From: Globodera rostochiensis
Lineage: Eukaryota > Nematoda > Chromadorea > Rhabditida > Heteroderidae
NCBI GenBank assembly: GCA_018350325.1
Contig: JAEVLN010000006.1
Coordinates: 3,710,056-3,774,055, forward strand
Direction: 5' to 3'
DNA length: 64,000 bases
This document shows positions 45,823-63,332 of the stretch, in pieces (position 1 is the first letter of the stretch; each line of letters begins with the position of its first letter). The position numbers and the translations under genes were made by a program. The notes under the pieces were generated by a model. The model searched no databases, was not told where the DNA came from, and saw only the letters and a program-made list of their open reading frames with translations.

Positions 45823-47395
45823 TAGGATATATTTATTATTAACATAAATTAAAAATAATTATACTTTTTTTTGAAAAGATTTTGCGGACTCTAAATACTT
45901 AAATTTTAAATTGAGAAAATGGAAATTAGGACAAAAACCCCATAAAATCAAACATTAAGCCTTAAACAAAAATTTATGGGGCAAGAGAAATTAAATATAA
46001 TATTTTTTCAAAATGTCTATTAAATATTTTTTTCAATAAAATATCCAAACTATTTAAATGACAGAAAATGAAAGTAATTATTTGGGCATTTTTTCAGCTA
46101 TTTATGCAAAGGTATCGAGACGACGCTGATTCCGGAAAAAATATTTATCAGACATTTTATTGAATGATGTTAATGATCAATAAAAGTGCTTTTATTAGTC
46201 TGGACCCGAATTCAATTTCTTTGCTCAATAAAAAAATAAAAAAACACATTAAAACTAAAAATATTATTAAATTTTCCGATCGATAAAACATTTTTAAGAT
46301 GACAATATTCAATCAAAAAAGGAGTGAACCATTTGGGTAAAGTCTCGTTCTCCTCCCCCCCCCCCCCCTACTTTTTATTCGCTATAACAATTTTGAATTT
46401 GTCTATAGGTCTATTTGGAATTTTTCAGACGCAAACAGCGATTGTATTTACCGAAACATAAAACATTCTAATACAAATAAATTGTTCAATAACACTCCAA
46501 CGCTGATTTTTTAGCATTTCTTTAAAAATTCATGAAAAAAGCAATAAAAAAAAAATGCATAAAAATATCCTAGGGTTGCTCCTCGACCCTCGGGGGGTGG
46601 GAAAGTCAGGGGTCGGGGTCCTTCGGGTCTCCGTTTTTTTGTTTTGTTTTCATTGGGTTTTGGCTGTTTTTCTGTTCCCACTAAAAATCCCGAGGAAAAA
46701 CCAGCCAAAAGAAAGGGATTTGGTGAACAAATTTGTCAATTTTATGTTAAATTTCCAAAAATGTTGTCTAAAATTATTATAAATTTTCCGAAACTCGGAC
46801 TAAACCGCGCTAAAACGAAATGCTTATTAAAAGCTATGCATGAATGGTATAAAAACAGAAATCCCGTTCCCGGAGGCTTGGCAAAGTGTTACAAGATTTT
46901 GAAATTAACAATGGCACTAAATGTTAGAAGGTGAAATTTAAAACGCTTAAAAAGACACTTTAAAATATAATCAATTTTCGTGAACTCCAAAATTTGTTGA
47001 ATCCTTTGTCCATTTTAATTATATTTAAACAAATTGTCATAAGTACCTATATTAAAATATTACAATAAACTGTGCCCTAAAATAATACAATTTTATACAA
47101 AAAAAAAATCATTTACCGTTCTAATTTTAAAAAGAATGAATCACCCCCTAGCAAAAAAGATGGTACAAAAGTGGAGAATTTGTGTAAAATTTTTTTTTCA
47201 ATTTACGCGCAATTACAAAACGCATGATCAAGACAAAAATATTGTTGCCCCATTCAATTGATCAAATCAACCAGTCTTCTCACAAAACGTTTTAGCCCAT
47301 TTTCATTCATCATTACATTATAAGTTTGAAATCATTTTTGTCCCAAAACAAAATTTATTTTGAAATTTAATAAATCTTTAATATTTATAGAATAA
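45823..47395. other. gene-free stretch
   Basis: AT-rich; a poly-C run near 46357-46369 and a GC-rich ACCCTCGGGGG repeat fragment (46570-46620) related to 14083 and 52330. No exon was supported. Confidence 0.4.
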
Positions 47396-49396
47396 ATGAA
47401 TTTGTTTGTCAAATGTTGTGTGTTTATGTTAATGTGTGCTGTCTGCACTGAAGGTTGATTATTTTTTTAAATAAATATATATAATTTTTATCATAAAATT
47501 ATTTAAGCGTACATGTTTATTTGCTTGACCGGATGCCGGTGCGATACGAACGAGGAGGTTTTCGTGGCATTAATACCAAAATATTTTATAAAATATGCTT
47601 TTTGTTCCGCCCGGGTCAAAAATCGATCGAGATCAAGCATTTGATTATTGAGAATCAATCGTGATTTCTCGAGTTTGAGTTTTTGAAATTCAGATTTATG
47701 GTAGTAATATTGATCAAAAATGCTTCTTGGGTTCATTTTAAAAGTCGCAAAAATATGTACAACATAAAAATATGGTCAACATATGGCGCCCCAAAATATG
47801 GCAAATGCATATAAATATAGAACTTGTGTTACCCGGACCCGAGAATTCAGATAATTCACTGTGATGACAATCTGGTCCGCAAAACTGTGCCAGTGCCGCC
47901 ACACGGGACGCATCTGCGCGGCTTCAGCGTGCTCTCATTGACCAACAACAACATTGACGAGCTGCCGGACGAACCGCTGTTGCTGGCCAAGTTCCCCGAC
48001 TTAAAGGTGGGCGGCTGCGTGTCCCAGCACTTATAAAGTGTTGACTGGTTTTTTTGAAAATGATCAAGTTTGGTATCTGATCAAATTTTGGATCAGATCA
48101 CATGGAAAAAAAGAGAACACGACAAATGCCCTCGAGGGAACAAATGACAAAATGTACACCTGCTGGACAAATAGTCCACCTTACAATTAATTAGTTGAAA
48201 ACCCCAGTTTAAACGAGTCTTGAAACAATTCAACCTTGGGTTGGCAGGCATTATAGAATCTACATAAACATTTTACCGAGGGATCTTTTGTCATTGGACA
48301 TTTTGTTGTTAGTGGACTTTTTGTCCATGTACGTGCCCAAGTTCTCAAATCTTCTTGAACATTTTAATCAATCGCTGATCACAAAATAATTTTTGAATTT
48401 GATTCGAAAATTTCTTTTTTCAGACGATTGACCTGGAGGCAAACAAAAATTTTGACTGCAACACACTGAAGCTGTACACCAAGCTGAACGTGTTGAGCGA
48501 TTGCGGCAAAAAGCATGAGACAAAGAATGAACGAATTCGTGTCCATGCTCGCCCAAATTCTGACACAGAAACTGATGGTAAAGAATCGAAACATGAGGAG
48601 CCCCGGCATAAGCAAAAAACGGTAATTTATAATTAGTACATTATAATGTTTAATAATAATATTTATATTGTTTTATATTCTAAAATAATTTTTAAATAAA
48701 AAATTGCATTTAATTAAAAAAAGATAGGTATTTGAAATTTTGTCGAGGAATAAAAAATATTTATTGATATTCTAATAAAGAAATAAAATATTTTAAAAAG
48801 AATTTACGCATAATTGATATGTAAATCGTAATTATCGAACTCGGAAAAGCTATCACTAAACTAAGCCAATCAATTGAACAAATCACAAAAAAAAGTTATG
48901 GCCAGAAACCAGTGTTTTCCCGGTTCCATTTTTTCTGACGGTTTCGGTTCCAAAGCGGATTGTCAGTTTTTACGGTTTTCATTTTTTTGGCCATAACTGA
49001 TAGGATACCTAATTTCATTTAAGCTTTCATTATGAAAACTTCTATCTTTAGGGGGTGCATTTTTTCTGCAGGAATTTTTATAAAACTCCCGATAGCTCAT
49101 TAAGCGCTTTTTAGTTCTTAAAAATAAATAACGATGAAATAGTCCACATAAAATCGACACGTTTATTTTTGTGTCAGGAAAAAAAATCCGGGGACTAATT
49201 TATAAGAAAGAATGTTTTTTAGAAATGCGATGATTTGAAGCGCCGACGCTCCGATGATCAATACGTCGGCTGTCTTTGGGATCAGCTCCATGATCGGCTC
49301 AATGAAATATCGGAGGACTACGGACTGAACACACTGATCGACGACATTGGCAAAATGTTCAACGATGTCGGTGAACGAATCAAGAAAATTCACTAA
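47396..49396 (+). CDS. secreted protein with LRR N-cap and short LRR
   Basis: Exons 47396-47453, 47508-47557, 47821-48006, 48424-48621 and 49223-49396 join in phase, 221 aa. A leader (1-18) is followed by an LRRNT-like cysteine cap (ICLTGCRCDTNEENLCYPD), a leucine-rich part (LSLTNNNIDELPDEPLLL) and an LRRCT-like end (DLEANKNFDCNT...LSDC). The rest is hydrophilic (KHETKNERIRV), then two Cys and an amphipathic helix at the C-terminus (DDIGKMFNDVGERIKK). LRR secreted proteins bind other proteins; only one or two repeats are left here. The first two exons are small and are inferred from phase and the cap pattern. Confidence 0.75.
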
Positions 49397-51218
<1,822 letters not shown>

Positions 51219-53163
51219 ATTAGAAGGAAGCCTTAAATTCCTTCCCCAAAACCCCTATTGTAATTACAGAGTTTTAGGGTTGGACAAGGCCGAGGGTTAT
51301 CCGGCTGTTTGGGGGAAATTTTCGGTTAAAAGTGAATCATTATATGTAGGGCTGGGATTTTTATGTTTCAAAAATATATAATATCAACCATTTCAGCGTA
51401 AACAGCAGAAACATTTATTTACTGAATATCTCAAATACACCTCGAGAAACAAGAAGCAATGAGGAAAGATGAGCAGCACAAATGGTGAAACATTTGGAGA
51501 ATTTTTCTTTTTAGATTTCTGATTTCCTTCGTAATTTTAAGTGTTATGGAAACTCTTTTTTCCTTAAATTTATGCACTTTCGATTCTGTCATTTAGCCTT
51601 TTCTATTTAGCATAAAATTCTTTGGCATAGTTTTATAACCTGCGGGTTTGCTTTAGTTCAGCAGGGCTCCCATTCGTCCTTGGATGCCAAGGACAGTCCT
51701 TGGAAATGGATCCACGGTCTTGAAAAATTGAAAATGTCCTTAACCAAGAATCTCCTTGGAAAATGAAGATTTGGCTGGAAATTAAATACTTGGAATTTTA
51801 ATGGAGAAAATAATGATTTGGTATTGTGTAAATTTTTGTTTTTGCAATTTTTGGATGAATTTTTTAAAAAAATTGTAGCAAATATCGCTAAAATCTTCAA
51901 AAATTTTCTCGGCGGAGCCTGTGGGCACGTCAACGCCCCCCTCCCCGGCCCGTAAAGCAGGCAAAAAAAAATAGGATTTTTGAAAAAGTCGCAAATCGTG
52001 GAAATTTTTTTCGCAATTTTCTTAATAACAATTAAATAATTCAACGAAATCCAAGGCTAAATACGGCTCCGATCTAGGGGAAAACACAAAATTTGACCAA
52101 AAAATTGGGTTTGGAGAAAATTTTTGAGCGTCCTTTTCGCTAAATTTTTCTGTGTCTGACTTGACGAGAACTCCATTAAATATTTTTTTTTATAAATTAC
52201 AAATTCCCTTCACTCTTGAGATTTTAAGGATGATGAATGAATTTTAAAAAATTATATATTTTATGATTGCTCAGTCGAAGACATTGCTGAAATTTTTATG
52301 AAAAAATTTGTTATGAATAAAATTGTCTTCACCCCCGACCGGACCCCGACAATTTGCTCGTCCCCGACCCCGACATTGCCAACCCCGGACTCCCCATCCC
52401 CGACTTTCCCGCCGCCGAGGGGTCGGAGACCAGCCCTAAATATAACAAAGCCCCAACAAAGTTAACTTTGTTGATCAGAAGTTCGTATCACGGCTTTTGG
52501 AGATTTGCCGTTTTTCACACCATAATTTTGTCAAATTTTAAAGCTTTACGACATTCTTTGAGAAAAAAATAAAAATTTCTGTTCATATTCGAATATAAAT
52601 TCGAAGAAATGAGTGCTCCTTGGTTCTTAACTTTCGTCGGGGTTTGTTCAACGCATCAAGAAATCCAGGAAATTCAATGCATGGCTTCTATAATGGCATC
52701 GAGTTAACGATCTGTCCGCAGAGTCCGGACCGATTAGAATCTCGTCAAGATTTTTGAGATTTTTGGTTTTGTGATCTCGGGAAATCTCAATCGGTGAATT
52801 TTTGCCGAGCTTTTCAAGATTTTCAATCAAAATCTCCGGGCCTCAAGTCCGGGCCTAGTAAGTAAAAGGTTTAAAATTCTTTACGATTTTCAGGTTATGT
52901 AGCTCACGGTATCATGTCTGTGTATAGGTATTTACGCCTTTCGTAAAAGTTTTTGTGATATTTTGCTAATTATCAATTAAATATGATGTTTAAATTGTTG
53001 TCGGAGTACAATAACAATGTAGCAAAATATTATTGTCATTCATTCGTTTCCGCATGGATTTCCCCCGGTCATTTATTTGGCGTTGAACATAACCATTCGC
53101 GGACTTTTCTTTACTAAATGTGCAAATAGTTTAATGACTGAAAAAACTCATTACGAAGGCTAT
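51219..53163. other. gene-free stretch with repeat remnants
   Basis: Includes the end of the duplicated block (to about 51345), a relative of the 16429 MITE (51661-51900), a GC-rich repeat (52330-52435), and GATCGAGAT remnants (52720-52860). No exon was supported. Confidence 0.45.
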
Positions 53164-53787
53164 CGGACATTTCGCACATTGGACATTTTGCACACGGACA
53201 TTTAGCACATTGGACATTTCGCACACGAACATTTCGCATATTGGGCATTTCGCACATTGGACATTTTGCACACGGACATTTAGCACATTGGACATTTCGC
53301 ACACGAACATTTCGCATATTGGGCATTTCGCACATTGGACGTTTTGCACACGGACATTTAGCACATTTGACATTTCGCACACGAACATTTCGCATATTGG
53401 GCATTTCGCACATTGGGCATTTCGCACACGACATTTCGCACATTGGACATTTCGCACACGGACATTTTGCACATCGCTCGCCTATTGAATGGTTCATATT
53501 TGAATAAAAATACTATCAAGCGATTCTTCTCGTCGAGCTGAGTAAGAATCCGCAAAAAGTTTATGCCGAAAACCACTATGAAGAAAGTTATGAGCCACCA
53601 GAAGTTCGGTTGGCATTCTGTTTTTTGAGTTTGTTTAAATAATTTATTGAAATTTTGAGTGTAATTTTAGCCAAATTATTCAACATTGGTATGTGCAAAG
53701 CGTCCGTTTTTTCATTAGTGTGCGAAACGTCCGTTTTTACATTAGTTTGCGAAACGTCCGTTTTTTCATTAGTGTGCGAAATGTCCG
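53164..53787. mobile_element. element with CGGACATTTCGCACA ends and satellite body
   Basis: Inverted ends CGGACATTTCGCACA and TGTGCGAAATGTCCG (15 bp perfect). The left half is a tandem array of GGACATTTCGCACATT-like words with a 78-bp higher-order period (53188, 53266, 53344). The right half has three GTGCGAAACGTCCG words. Frames open through the array on both strands are a by-product of the repeat. Confidence 0.75.
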
Positions 53788-54662
53788 GGCACCCATAACA
53801 AACTTAAGTACAGTCACAATAAATGTTTTTGCCACTCTTTAAAAAGCAACAACAATTATTAAATGTTTGCGGCACGGAAATTTAATGAATGTCGCCAAAA
53901 ACGGGCATAGAGCACACCAGTATGTTTACCAAGTTATAAATGCTTTTTTGGTTTTGTGTATTGCTAATTGCGGCCATATTTGCGGCTTTATCCTCCTCTT
54001 TTTTGTGTTTTTTGAAAGGCCAACGAGGACAAATTTTCTAATGAGGGTTTGCAAATTTTGTGGTCTTTCAAGACCCTTTCCTTGTGGGCTTTTGTTGATT
54101 TGGAAGGGTTGGATCAATTTTTCTCATAAATCAAACAATTTATGTGATTTATTTAAATTGGCAACTTTATTCGCATGATTTGGGAGTCGCCCAACAACAG
54201 CCTATTAAGTAAGCAGTAGGATGTGGATGTGGAGGGTCATAATCGTGATCAATTCATCAATAACCTTTTCTTCAGACGATTTTAGAGCAAATTAATTATT
54301 AGAATTTCTAAATGCATTAAATTTTTTATATTTTAAGGCCAATCAGCAGAAATGTCGACATTTAGGTACAAAAAAATAATAATAAGATCCACCCAAGAAA
54401 AATAATAAAGAAATCTTCTATTTTTGCGTCGCGGCCTCCGATTTGTTATATTACGACTTTAAACAAAGAAATATATTTATTATTAATATTTTTTCTCACT
54501 CACTTCCTTACATGGCCTCTTTCATAATGGATTTTTACTTAATTTGAACACGATAATCTTTTGACGTATGGTTAAAAGCTTAATTTCTATTTTAAATTGC
54601 GCAGAGATTGTTTTTTGCTTAATTTAATTTGCCTAAATTATTAAAAGGCCTCAAAAAGGGTG
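53788..54662. other. gene-free stretch upstream of srt 2
   Basis: No exon. A frame at 53867-54178 is open but has no splice partners, leader or recognisable domain. Confidence 0.4.
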
Positions 54663-57600
54663 ATGGAGCTGTTCTTTTTGCGCCATGCCGACTACGAACG
54701 GCTGTACAACTGCACGGGGCTGGACATTGACTCAGTTCCCCTGGAGCGTCGGCGATTTGTGCCGGAATCAATCACTGTTTGCGTGTTATGCGCCATTTAT
54801 TATGTATTTAATGATCGGAATGGAAACAAATTTGAAAATAAGTACAATAAAAAAGGTGCTGTACGTGCCGTGCATGTACTCCATCTGGAAGCATATGCGC
54901 GACAACTCCTGCTACAAATTGATGTTCTACATCGGCATCATAGATCTTGGCATATTGTGGCTTATCAGCTTCTTCAGCGCATGGCTCAATTTGCGCGGAG
55001 CGGTTTTCTGCTCCTATCCGACACTGATTTTTTTCACAGGAATGGCAATAACATGTAATGAAAATTAGAAAAATGCTTTTTATTAACTCATTTTATACTT
55101 TTATTATTTTAAGCTCAATGGAATGCGGAAACTACCGCTGATTTGGTAAATTTGAAAATCCAACGGTCGATAATTATAATTCGGATTCAAGTTCAATATT
55201 CTCGTAAGCTCTAGACTGTTCTCTTTCTCGACATTTATTTTACAAAGGGTTGATGGGACTGCTTTTTGTTCGGACTGAGCAGCAGTAACCCCCTTGGTTA
55301 ATCACGGCTAGAGCCCGGCGGGAACGGGATTCCCGTTCCCGTCTTTTTTTGCCGGGCGGGATTTTTTAACGGGAACGGGAAAAAGACGGGAATCTCGTTC
55401 CCGTCAGATTTGAAATTCCCGTTCCCGAAATTCTATTTACCGGGCTCTAGTCACGGCACGCCAAATTGGCTGCTGGAAAAAAACCCCAAGTGTGAAATGC
55501 TATTAATGCCGCTCTTGGGTATACAAATGGGAGCAAGTAGGGTGAAACCTTAAAAGCGGTATGACACTGAAACGTCGAGCCAAGCCAATACATAAGGCAT
55601 ATTTATTCGGCATATTATTCGCCAATCCAAAATTGGATTAGGCATATTATCCCTTCGTGACGGATCGCTTAAGGAAGGAGCTAAATCTTGAGATCACTTT
55701 TTGTTCGGATTCGGACTGAGCCAAGGGGGTTGGTTATTGCTCAGTCCGAACACTTTTGTTTTTTTAAGGTTTTGGCGTTCAATCGCTGTCTCGATCTCAG
55801 CTCCCCCCGCTTATCGCACTTTTTGTTCTCCGGCCGTCGCACATCGCTGTGGATTGCCGGCTGCACGCTGTACGCCTTCTACTGGGCGGTGTTCAACAAG
55901 CCCGCCGTGTACAGCAGCGCTTACTTTGGCTGGTTCTTCTACCCATTCGTTGGCTATCGCAACGGTGACATAAACGAGGTGATTTCAATTAGAGAAAAAA
56001 CCGATCAAGACTCTCGATCGGTCCTTAAGTTCTTTCTCTCATTTCAATGTCTCCCCCCTTCTACTAATGTGCCTAATTATCAGGGGTGGGTCGAAAGAGA
56101 AATTTTTCGAAATCGAAATTTTTTTATTTCGATTTTCGTAAGAAAACCGAAAGAAAAAACTCGAAATTATCGAATTCGAAACGAAAGAGACCCTTCGAAA
56201 GTGGAACAAAAATGCATCTTTTTTTAAAAAAAATTTTTTTGCCCTTCATTAATTCGAATCATTGATCATTGAATTTCAAAAATTTATTAAAAACAATAAT
56301 TTTAAATTGGATCGAGGGCTTTTGGTGAATAAAAATTCTAATTTTCTTTTGAAAAACGGTTGAAATTTGCAAAAAAACCCGGTATTGACAGACTTGTTGA
56401 AAATTTTTTGAAGAATTTCAGTCCTTTTCAAGTAAAAAAATGAATTTTTGGATCAATTTCCCTGTCCAAAACAGATGAATTTATTGAAAATTTCTCGGCG
56501 GCGCCTATCGGCACCGCCGATCCCCACCCCCCCCCCCCCCACCTTTTTAGTAAAATCGCACAATAACAAAAATTTCGCGAAGAAAGTATTAAAACAATTT
56601 CTTATCAATTTTAGATGATTTTTCGATTAGGGGAGGGGTCGGCGGTGCCGATAGGCGCCGCCGAGAAATTTTTTGAATCTTTGACTCAATCTATTAAGAG
56701 ATTTGCAATCAAATTTAAAATATACGGTAACTTTTTGAAGTTTTTTAGGAATGAGAAAGCAAAGGATAAAAAAAATTGCCAATGACAAGGAGAGGATTTG
56801 AACCTCCAAAGAATTTTTGGTAACGGGAACACAGACCAATAGGCCAACAATAACAGTAGTCTTACATATGAAAAATCTGGTAAAGTGTCTCGAAAAAAAC
56901 AAAATTTCTTTGATACAATTTCTCTTTCGAAAAAATTTCGATTTTCGTAAGAAAGCCGAAAGAAAAACCTCGAAATTATCGAACTCGAAAGGTTTCGACC
57001 CACCCCTATTATATTCTCAATTTAAGTATGAACATTGGCTGCACGTTGTGCATAACATTGCCGTGGCCCTTCTGTGTCCGTCCATGTATTTGATTTTTGT
57101 GGCCAAACTTTGTTACAACGTTCGAAAGAGTCGCCAACAGTTTGGCGTTGTCGTCTCCGAAATGAGCGCAATGCGAATTCAGGTTATTGTTTCGATTAAA
57201 CTCCGACCAAATTGCTCCTGTTCTGGGGTACGGTACCCATAAAAGTTGGCTTCTGCCGACTTGGATCATGACGTCAGTAAAGCGGCGGGCCATGGCATAT
57301 CCGGATATCCGCGGATATATCCGGATACGGACAGATAACGGATATAAAAAATCCACTTATCCGGATATATCCGCTGTATATCCGCGGATATCCGGATATG
57401 GGATTTTGGAAGGTCACGGATACGGACGGATAACGGATATGAGATTTTGAGGACGGACGGATACGGATTTGAAAATTCGTATCCGTGCCCACGCCTGCTT
57501 GAAATGCCCCCGGGCAATCAATCATACGCTTGGAAAGTCACCAATGTATGTGAGTGATTGAGATCAGCGAATGCAAGATAAAGTGAACGGAAGCGATTGG

Positions 57601-58117
57601 ACATTGTTAGAGAATTGTTAGAAAACCAAAACCATCAATGGACTTTCACCGGGAATTGATATGAGAAAAACGGGATAATTAATGTCTGATCGATCAGTTA
57701 TTTGATCCATTAGAGACAGTAATGCGCGCCTTTAGACCTTTTTCCAAGTGTTTTTGATCTCCTTGCTCAACACGTTGACCAGCTCCATTTACGTGTACAT
57801 GCAATTCAACGAAACCCATCAGTGGATGATCACTCTCGCCGGATTTGCATGGTCTGAACAAACTTTGATCTATCTTTAATTATATTTCTTACATCCAGGA
57901 TACACGTTCACGGTATTGTATAATTTAATTTGATATAAAATTTAAATAAAGATTATTCCAAGGATTTCCTTCCGTCATTTATTTGGTGCTGAACAAAACC
58001 ATACGCGAGGACTGCCGCCTACTGTACATGAAACTGTTCAAGCGTCACCGTATCAGCTACGTAAGCGGGCTTACTGTACCTCGTCCGGAAATGGTCAGAC
58101 CAGCTGCCGCCCGTTAA
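54663..58117 (+). CDS. srt-like: serpentine chemoreceptor, class T (srt) 2
   Basis: Eight exons fit in phase: 54663-54803, 54856-55054, 55114-55145, 55769-55978, 57027-57182, 57736-57851, 57899-57912 and 57963-58117 (340 aa). The same landmarks as copy 1 occur: LYNCTGLDIDSVPLERR, VLYVPCMYSIWKH, LAFNRC, SSIYVYMQ and YLVLNKTIREDC. All acceptors are canonical here. Where copy 1 has three exons (16223-17231), this gene has one 210-nt exon, so introns differ. Exon 7 is only 14 nt. Both copies are likely class T chemosensory receptors, evidently old paralogues. Introns host several MITE-like elements. Confidence 0.88.
55309..55449. mobile_element. short hAT-like MITE, TAGAGCCCGGCGGG family
   Basis: 141 bp, ends TAGAGCCCGGCGGGAACG and ACCGGGCTCTA, flanks ATCACGGC (55301-55308) and GTCACGGC (55450-55457), 7 of 8 matching. 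It is a deletion relative of 40739-41165. Lies in intron 3 of srt 2. Confidence 0.83.
56081..57007. mobile_element. 927-bp element with CAGGGGTGGGTCGAAA ends
   Basis: Left CAGGGGTGGGTCGAAA and right TTTCGACCCACCCCT form the ends, with subterminal CGAAATTATCGAA repeats in both arms. The body has an inner inverted pair (cggcggcgcctatcggc/gccgataggcgccgccg) near 56498 and 56643 and a tRNA-like segment. Flanks share only ATTAT, so a target duplication is not proven. Confidence 0.7.
56786..56852 (-). repeat. tRNA-like sequence inside the element
   Basis: Minus strand: TTGGCCTATTGGTC (A-box like) and GGAGGTTCAAATCC (B-box like, T-arm). The 3' strand TCCTTGTC has no matching 5' acceptor strand, so this is a tRNA-derived SINE-type or pseudo-tRNA rather than a functional tRNA. 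Confidence 0.55.
57290..57500. repeat. ATATCCGCGGATAT-rich repeat in srt 2 intron
   Basis: Many overlapping ATATCCG/CGGATAT palindromes, like 17261-17489 in srt 1. Termini are decayed. Confidence 0.6.
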
Positions 58118-60429
<2,312 letters not shown>

Positions 60430-62201
60430 AAATGAATTATAAAGAAGCCTTAAATTCCTTCCCCAAAAACCCTATTGTAATTACAGAGTGTTAGGGTTGG
60501 ACAAGGCCGGGAGGTTATCCGGCTTTTTGGGGAGAATTTTTGTTAAAATTGAATTCATTATATGTAGGGCCCACGCCAACAGTTTTTTGATTTTGCCCTA
60601 AACAGAAAACCAAAGAACAGATGAGGAAAGTTGAGCAGCACAAATGGTGAAACATTCAGAGAATTTTTCTTTTTAGATTTCTGATTTCTTTCGTAATTTT
60701 AATTTCCTAAATTATGCACTTTCTATTCTGTCATTTATTTGTTTTCTATTTTAGCATAAAATTCTTTGGGGCATAAAGCATTGATTAAACATTATTGAAT
60801 TTAGGGTTGAGAAAAGGGGTTTTCAAACCGGGGGTACCGGTTTTTGGTTAGGCCCGTTTTCCAACTTTTTATAAACATTTATTCTAAAAGCCGTATTTTC
60901 AATAACTTATATTTTTGAAAAATTCTCATTACAAAATTTTCGAAATTTTATTAAATTTTACATAATATGGCATAAAATAAGAAAAAAGATAAAATGACAC
61001 ACTTTTCAATGTGATATTATTTGGCATTGTATAGAATATATTAAGCGATGGTGTGGCAAACATTTATTTTAGCTAGGGGGTCACATAAATCCACGAAAAT
61101 TTGGCAAAATGACATTGGTTTTATGGATTGATTGATCTTGGCCAAGCTTATGGTGAAAGCAGAAATGTGGCACATAAAAGGAGCTCGGGTGATGAAAAAG
61201 CAGAATTCTAAGTGTTCAACCACTAGCTCCTCTAGTTCAAGGAGTCCTGCCTGTTGCGCAAGGTCAAGAAGGTCAAGTAACTCTTCAAAACCAAGCTCAA
61301 CCGGACAGTCTGTCGCGAAGACCGCGAAAAAGGATAAAATAATTAAGAATAAAATAAAAACTAAAAAATTAAAGTAGAATCAAACTAAAAATAAAATAAA
61401 ATACTAAAATAACAAAAGAGAAAAGGTATGAAATAAAAAGAAATTAATTGTCATCCAAAAAAAATTGGGAATAAACAAAACTAATAAATCGCCTCCGCGG
61501 CAAAACAAATAAAAATGATGGAATAAATCTAATTATTTTATGTTAAGAATAATAATGATAAATGGAACGTAATTTCAAATAAAATTTGTTTACGAAAATG
61601 TGGAAATTAATGAAAATGTAAAGGAAAAATAATTGGAAAATGGGCAAAATAGCGAAATGGATGTGAAATTAGCCCCGAATTGGACCACCCGCTCAAATTG
61701 GACCACCCGCCCGTCCAGTCCAGCAATAATACATTTCCTGCCACCACCTCCACCACCACATCCAGGACCGCCTCCGGAATGCGATAAGCAGTTGTGAAGC
61801 GATTTGAAATGATCAATGAGTTGATCTGATTTTATTTGGTGGATTTGAGATTTACTGTTTGTTGGTATTCTGATTATTCGTATTTTTTTTTGTTGACTTT
61901 TCGGTGGATAATTTAACTACTTAAACCGCTCTGAGTCGTTTTAAAATGGAAAAAAACGATGGGAAAATGCAAATTAAGGACGCGTGATTAAACCAAATTT
62001 TATTCATGTTGTCGTTAAAATGCCAAATAAATACAGAAGCGAATTTTAACAGCAAACTTTTATAAATTAATGATTTTATAAAAAAGGAAAAATTTAATAA
62101 GAAACATGACTTTTCATTGATGAAAATGTATAACAACCGCCCCGAAATGAATATAAAAACCTAACAATAATGTTTTGAGAAGGATGGTCTCAGTTATTTA
62201 G
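60430..62201. other. gene-free stretch with third partial duplicate
   Basis: 60960-61240 repeats part of the 58900-59230 upstream block, without the leader exon. A Ser/Lys-rich frame (61132-61377) follows but has no signal peptide. 61680-61795 has a Pro-rich reading (GPPAQIGPPARP) on the plus strand that could be a collagen-type remnant; no gene can be built. Confidence 0.4.
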
Positions 62202-63332
62202 TCAATGGCCAGTCATTCCATTATAATAGGACCCACATTTAAAATATAAAAATAAAAATACTTGGGAAAAAAATCCGATCAAACTTATGGCAAATAATCC
62301 GATGGACACTCCGGTCAGTTTATTGTAGAGGAAACTGTACATCGGGTAGATGAACATGAAAAGAAAAATAGCGGCCATCACAAGGACAAATGCGCATTTG
62401 CCTGAAGATGCTGTACGTGTCCAAGTCGTGTTGTTGGTCGACGTGGTGCCATGCTGAATTTGAAAAGTTCCTCGCTGGCTACGTTTTTGGCGTTTTCGTT
62501 GTATTGAATCTCGATTTGTGCGTTGATCACAAGAAAGTTTGTTCGCTAAATATTTTAATAGTTGTTGTTTCTGGTACTAATTTTATAATTTAAATTTATG
62601 CTGATGAAACGCATAATAAATATTAATGATTTATACATAATAATTAAATTAAATGTGTACCTTTAATTGCATCAAAAAATAAAAAGAGCCCAGCATTGAA
62701 ATATTTAAGTAGCTTTACAATTTTTTCTCCATTTCTAATAGTAATTGATGTTTTTTTTAATTCTTTTTCAATTGTTTGACGTTTTTCTTCAAAAAATTTT
62801 AGAATAATTTGTTTAATTGTTGGTTTTCCAATCAGTAATTTGATCGTAATATTTTCAACTTTTTTTGCTGCTTCTTCCATGCCTTTTCCGCCATTCAATT
62901 CCTTGCAAAAAAAATTTTGAATCATTTTTAAATTTTTCAATAATTTTTCAACATCCGTATTATTTTGCTCATCTAGTTTAATCTTTGGTTCAAAATTTTC
63001 ACAACACAAAAAACCAGAATATTTTTGAACCCATTTTTTGATAGAAATTCCATCAATGCCATCGGCAGCTAAATGTTTTTCAAAAATGGCATTTGGTGCC
63101 GACTCCAACATTTCTTTTGCCGTGTTGAAAAGATCTAAAAAATGTTTTCTGATTATGGGCCACTAAATAAAAAAATTAAAGCTTTTATAATTATTGAATT
63201 TTAACAAAAATAAATATACTAACCGTTTCGGCATTCGGGTTTTTCAAAAGTTTGATGTTGGTGACAAAAAGTCAATAAACCCATAAACAACAAATAATTG
63301 ATGTATTTTTTAGTCAAATTTTGTGATAGCAT
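62202..63332 (-). CDS. secreted/membrane helical protein with basic stretch and TM hairpin
   Basis: Exons 63332-63224, 63134-62661 and 62545-62202 on the minus strand fit in phase, 308 aa. Leader about 1-27 (YINYLLFMGLLTF). The helical ectodomain contains CCENFEP and ends with FNAGLFLFFDAIKG, similar in place to the FVTASLAYSVIFLAKRSG part of the RING genes. A very basic region (QRKRQKRSQR, 210-219) and two membrane segments (about 246-265 and 272-296) follow. The plan equals the gene at 12304. No RING domain is attached. Lineage-specific; function unknown. Confidence 0.75.

Noticed and set aside
53114..53576. Cys-rich or His-rich protein
   Set aside because: Several overlapping frames on both strands are open only because the repeat period is a multiple of three; no leader, splice partner or conserved domain.
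54660..55058. single long frame for srt 2 exon 1-2 region
   Set aside because: Reads through intron 1; the receptor homology continues only after splicing at 54803/54856.
56786..56852. functional tRNA gene
   Set aside because: A- and B-box-like parts are present, but no 5' acceptor strand pairs with the 3' strand.
61680..61795. collagen gene end
   Set aside because: Only two GPP-type triplets in a row and stops nearby; no Gly-X-Y array or flanking exons.
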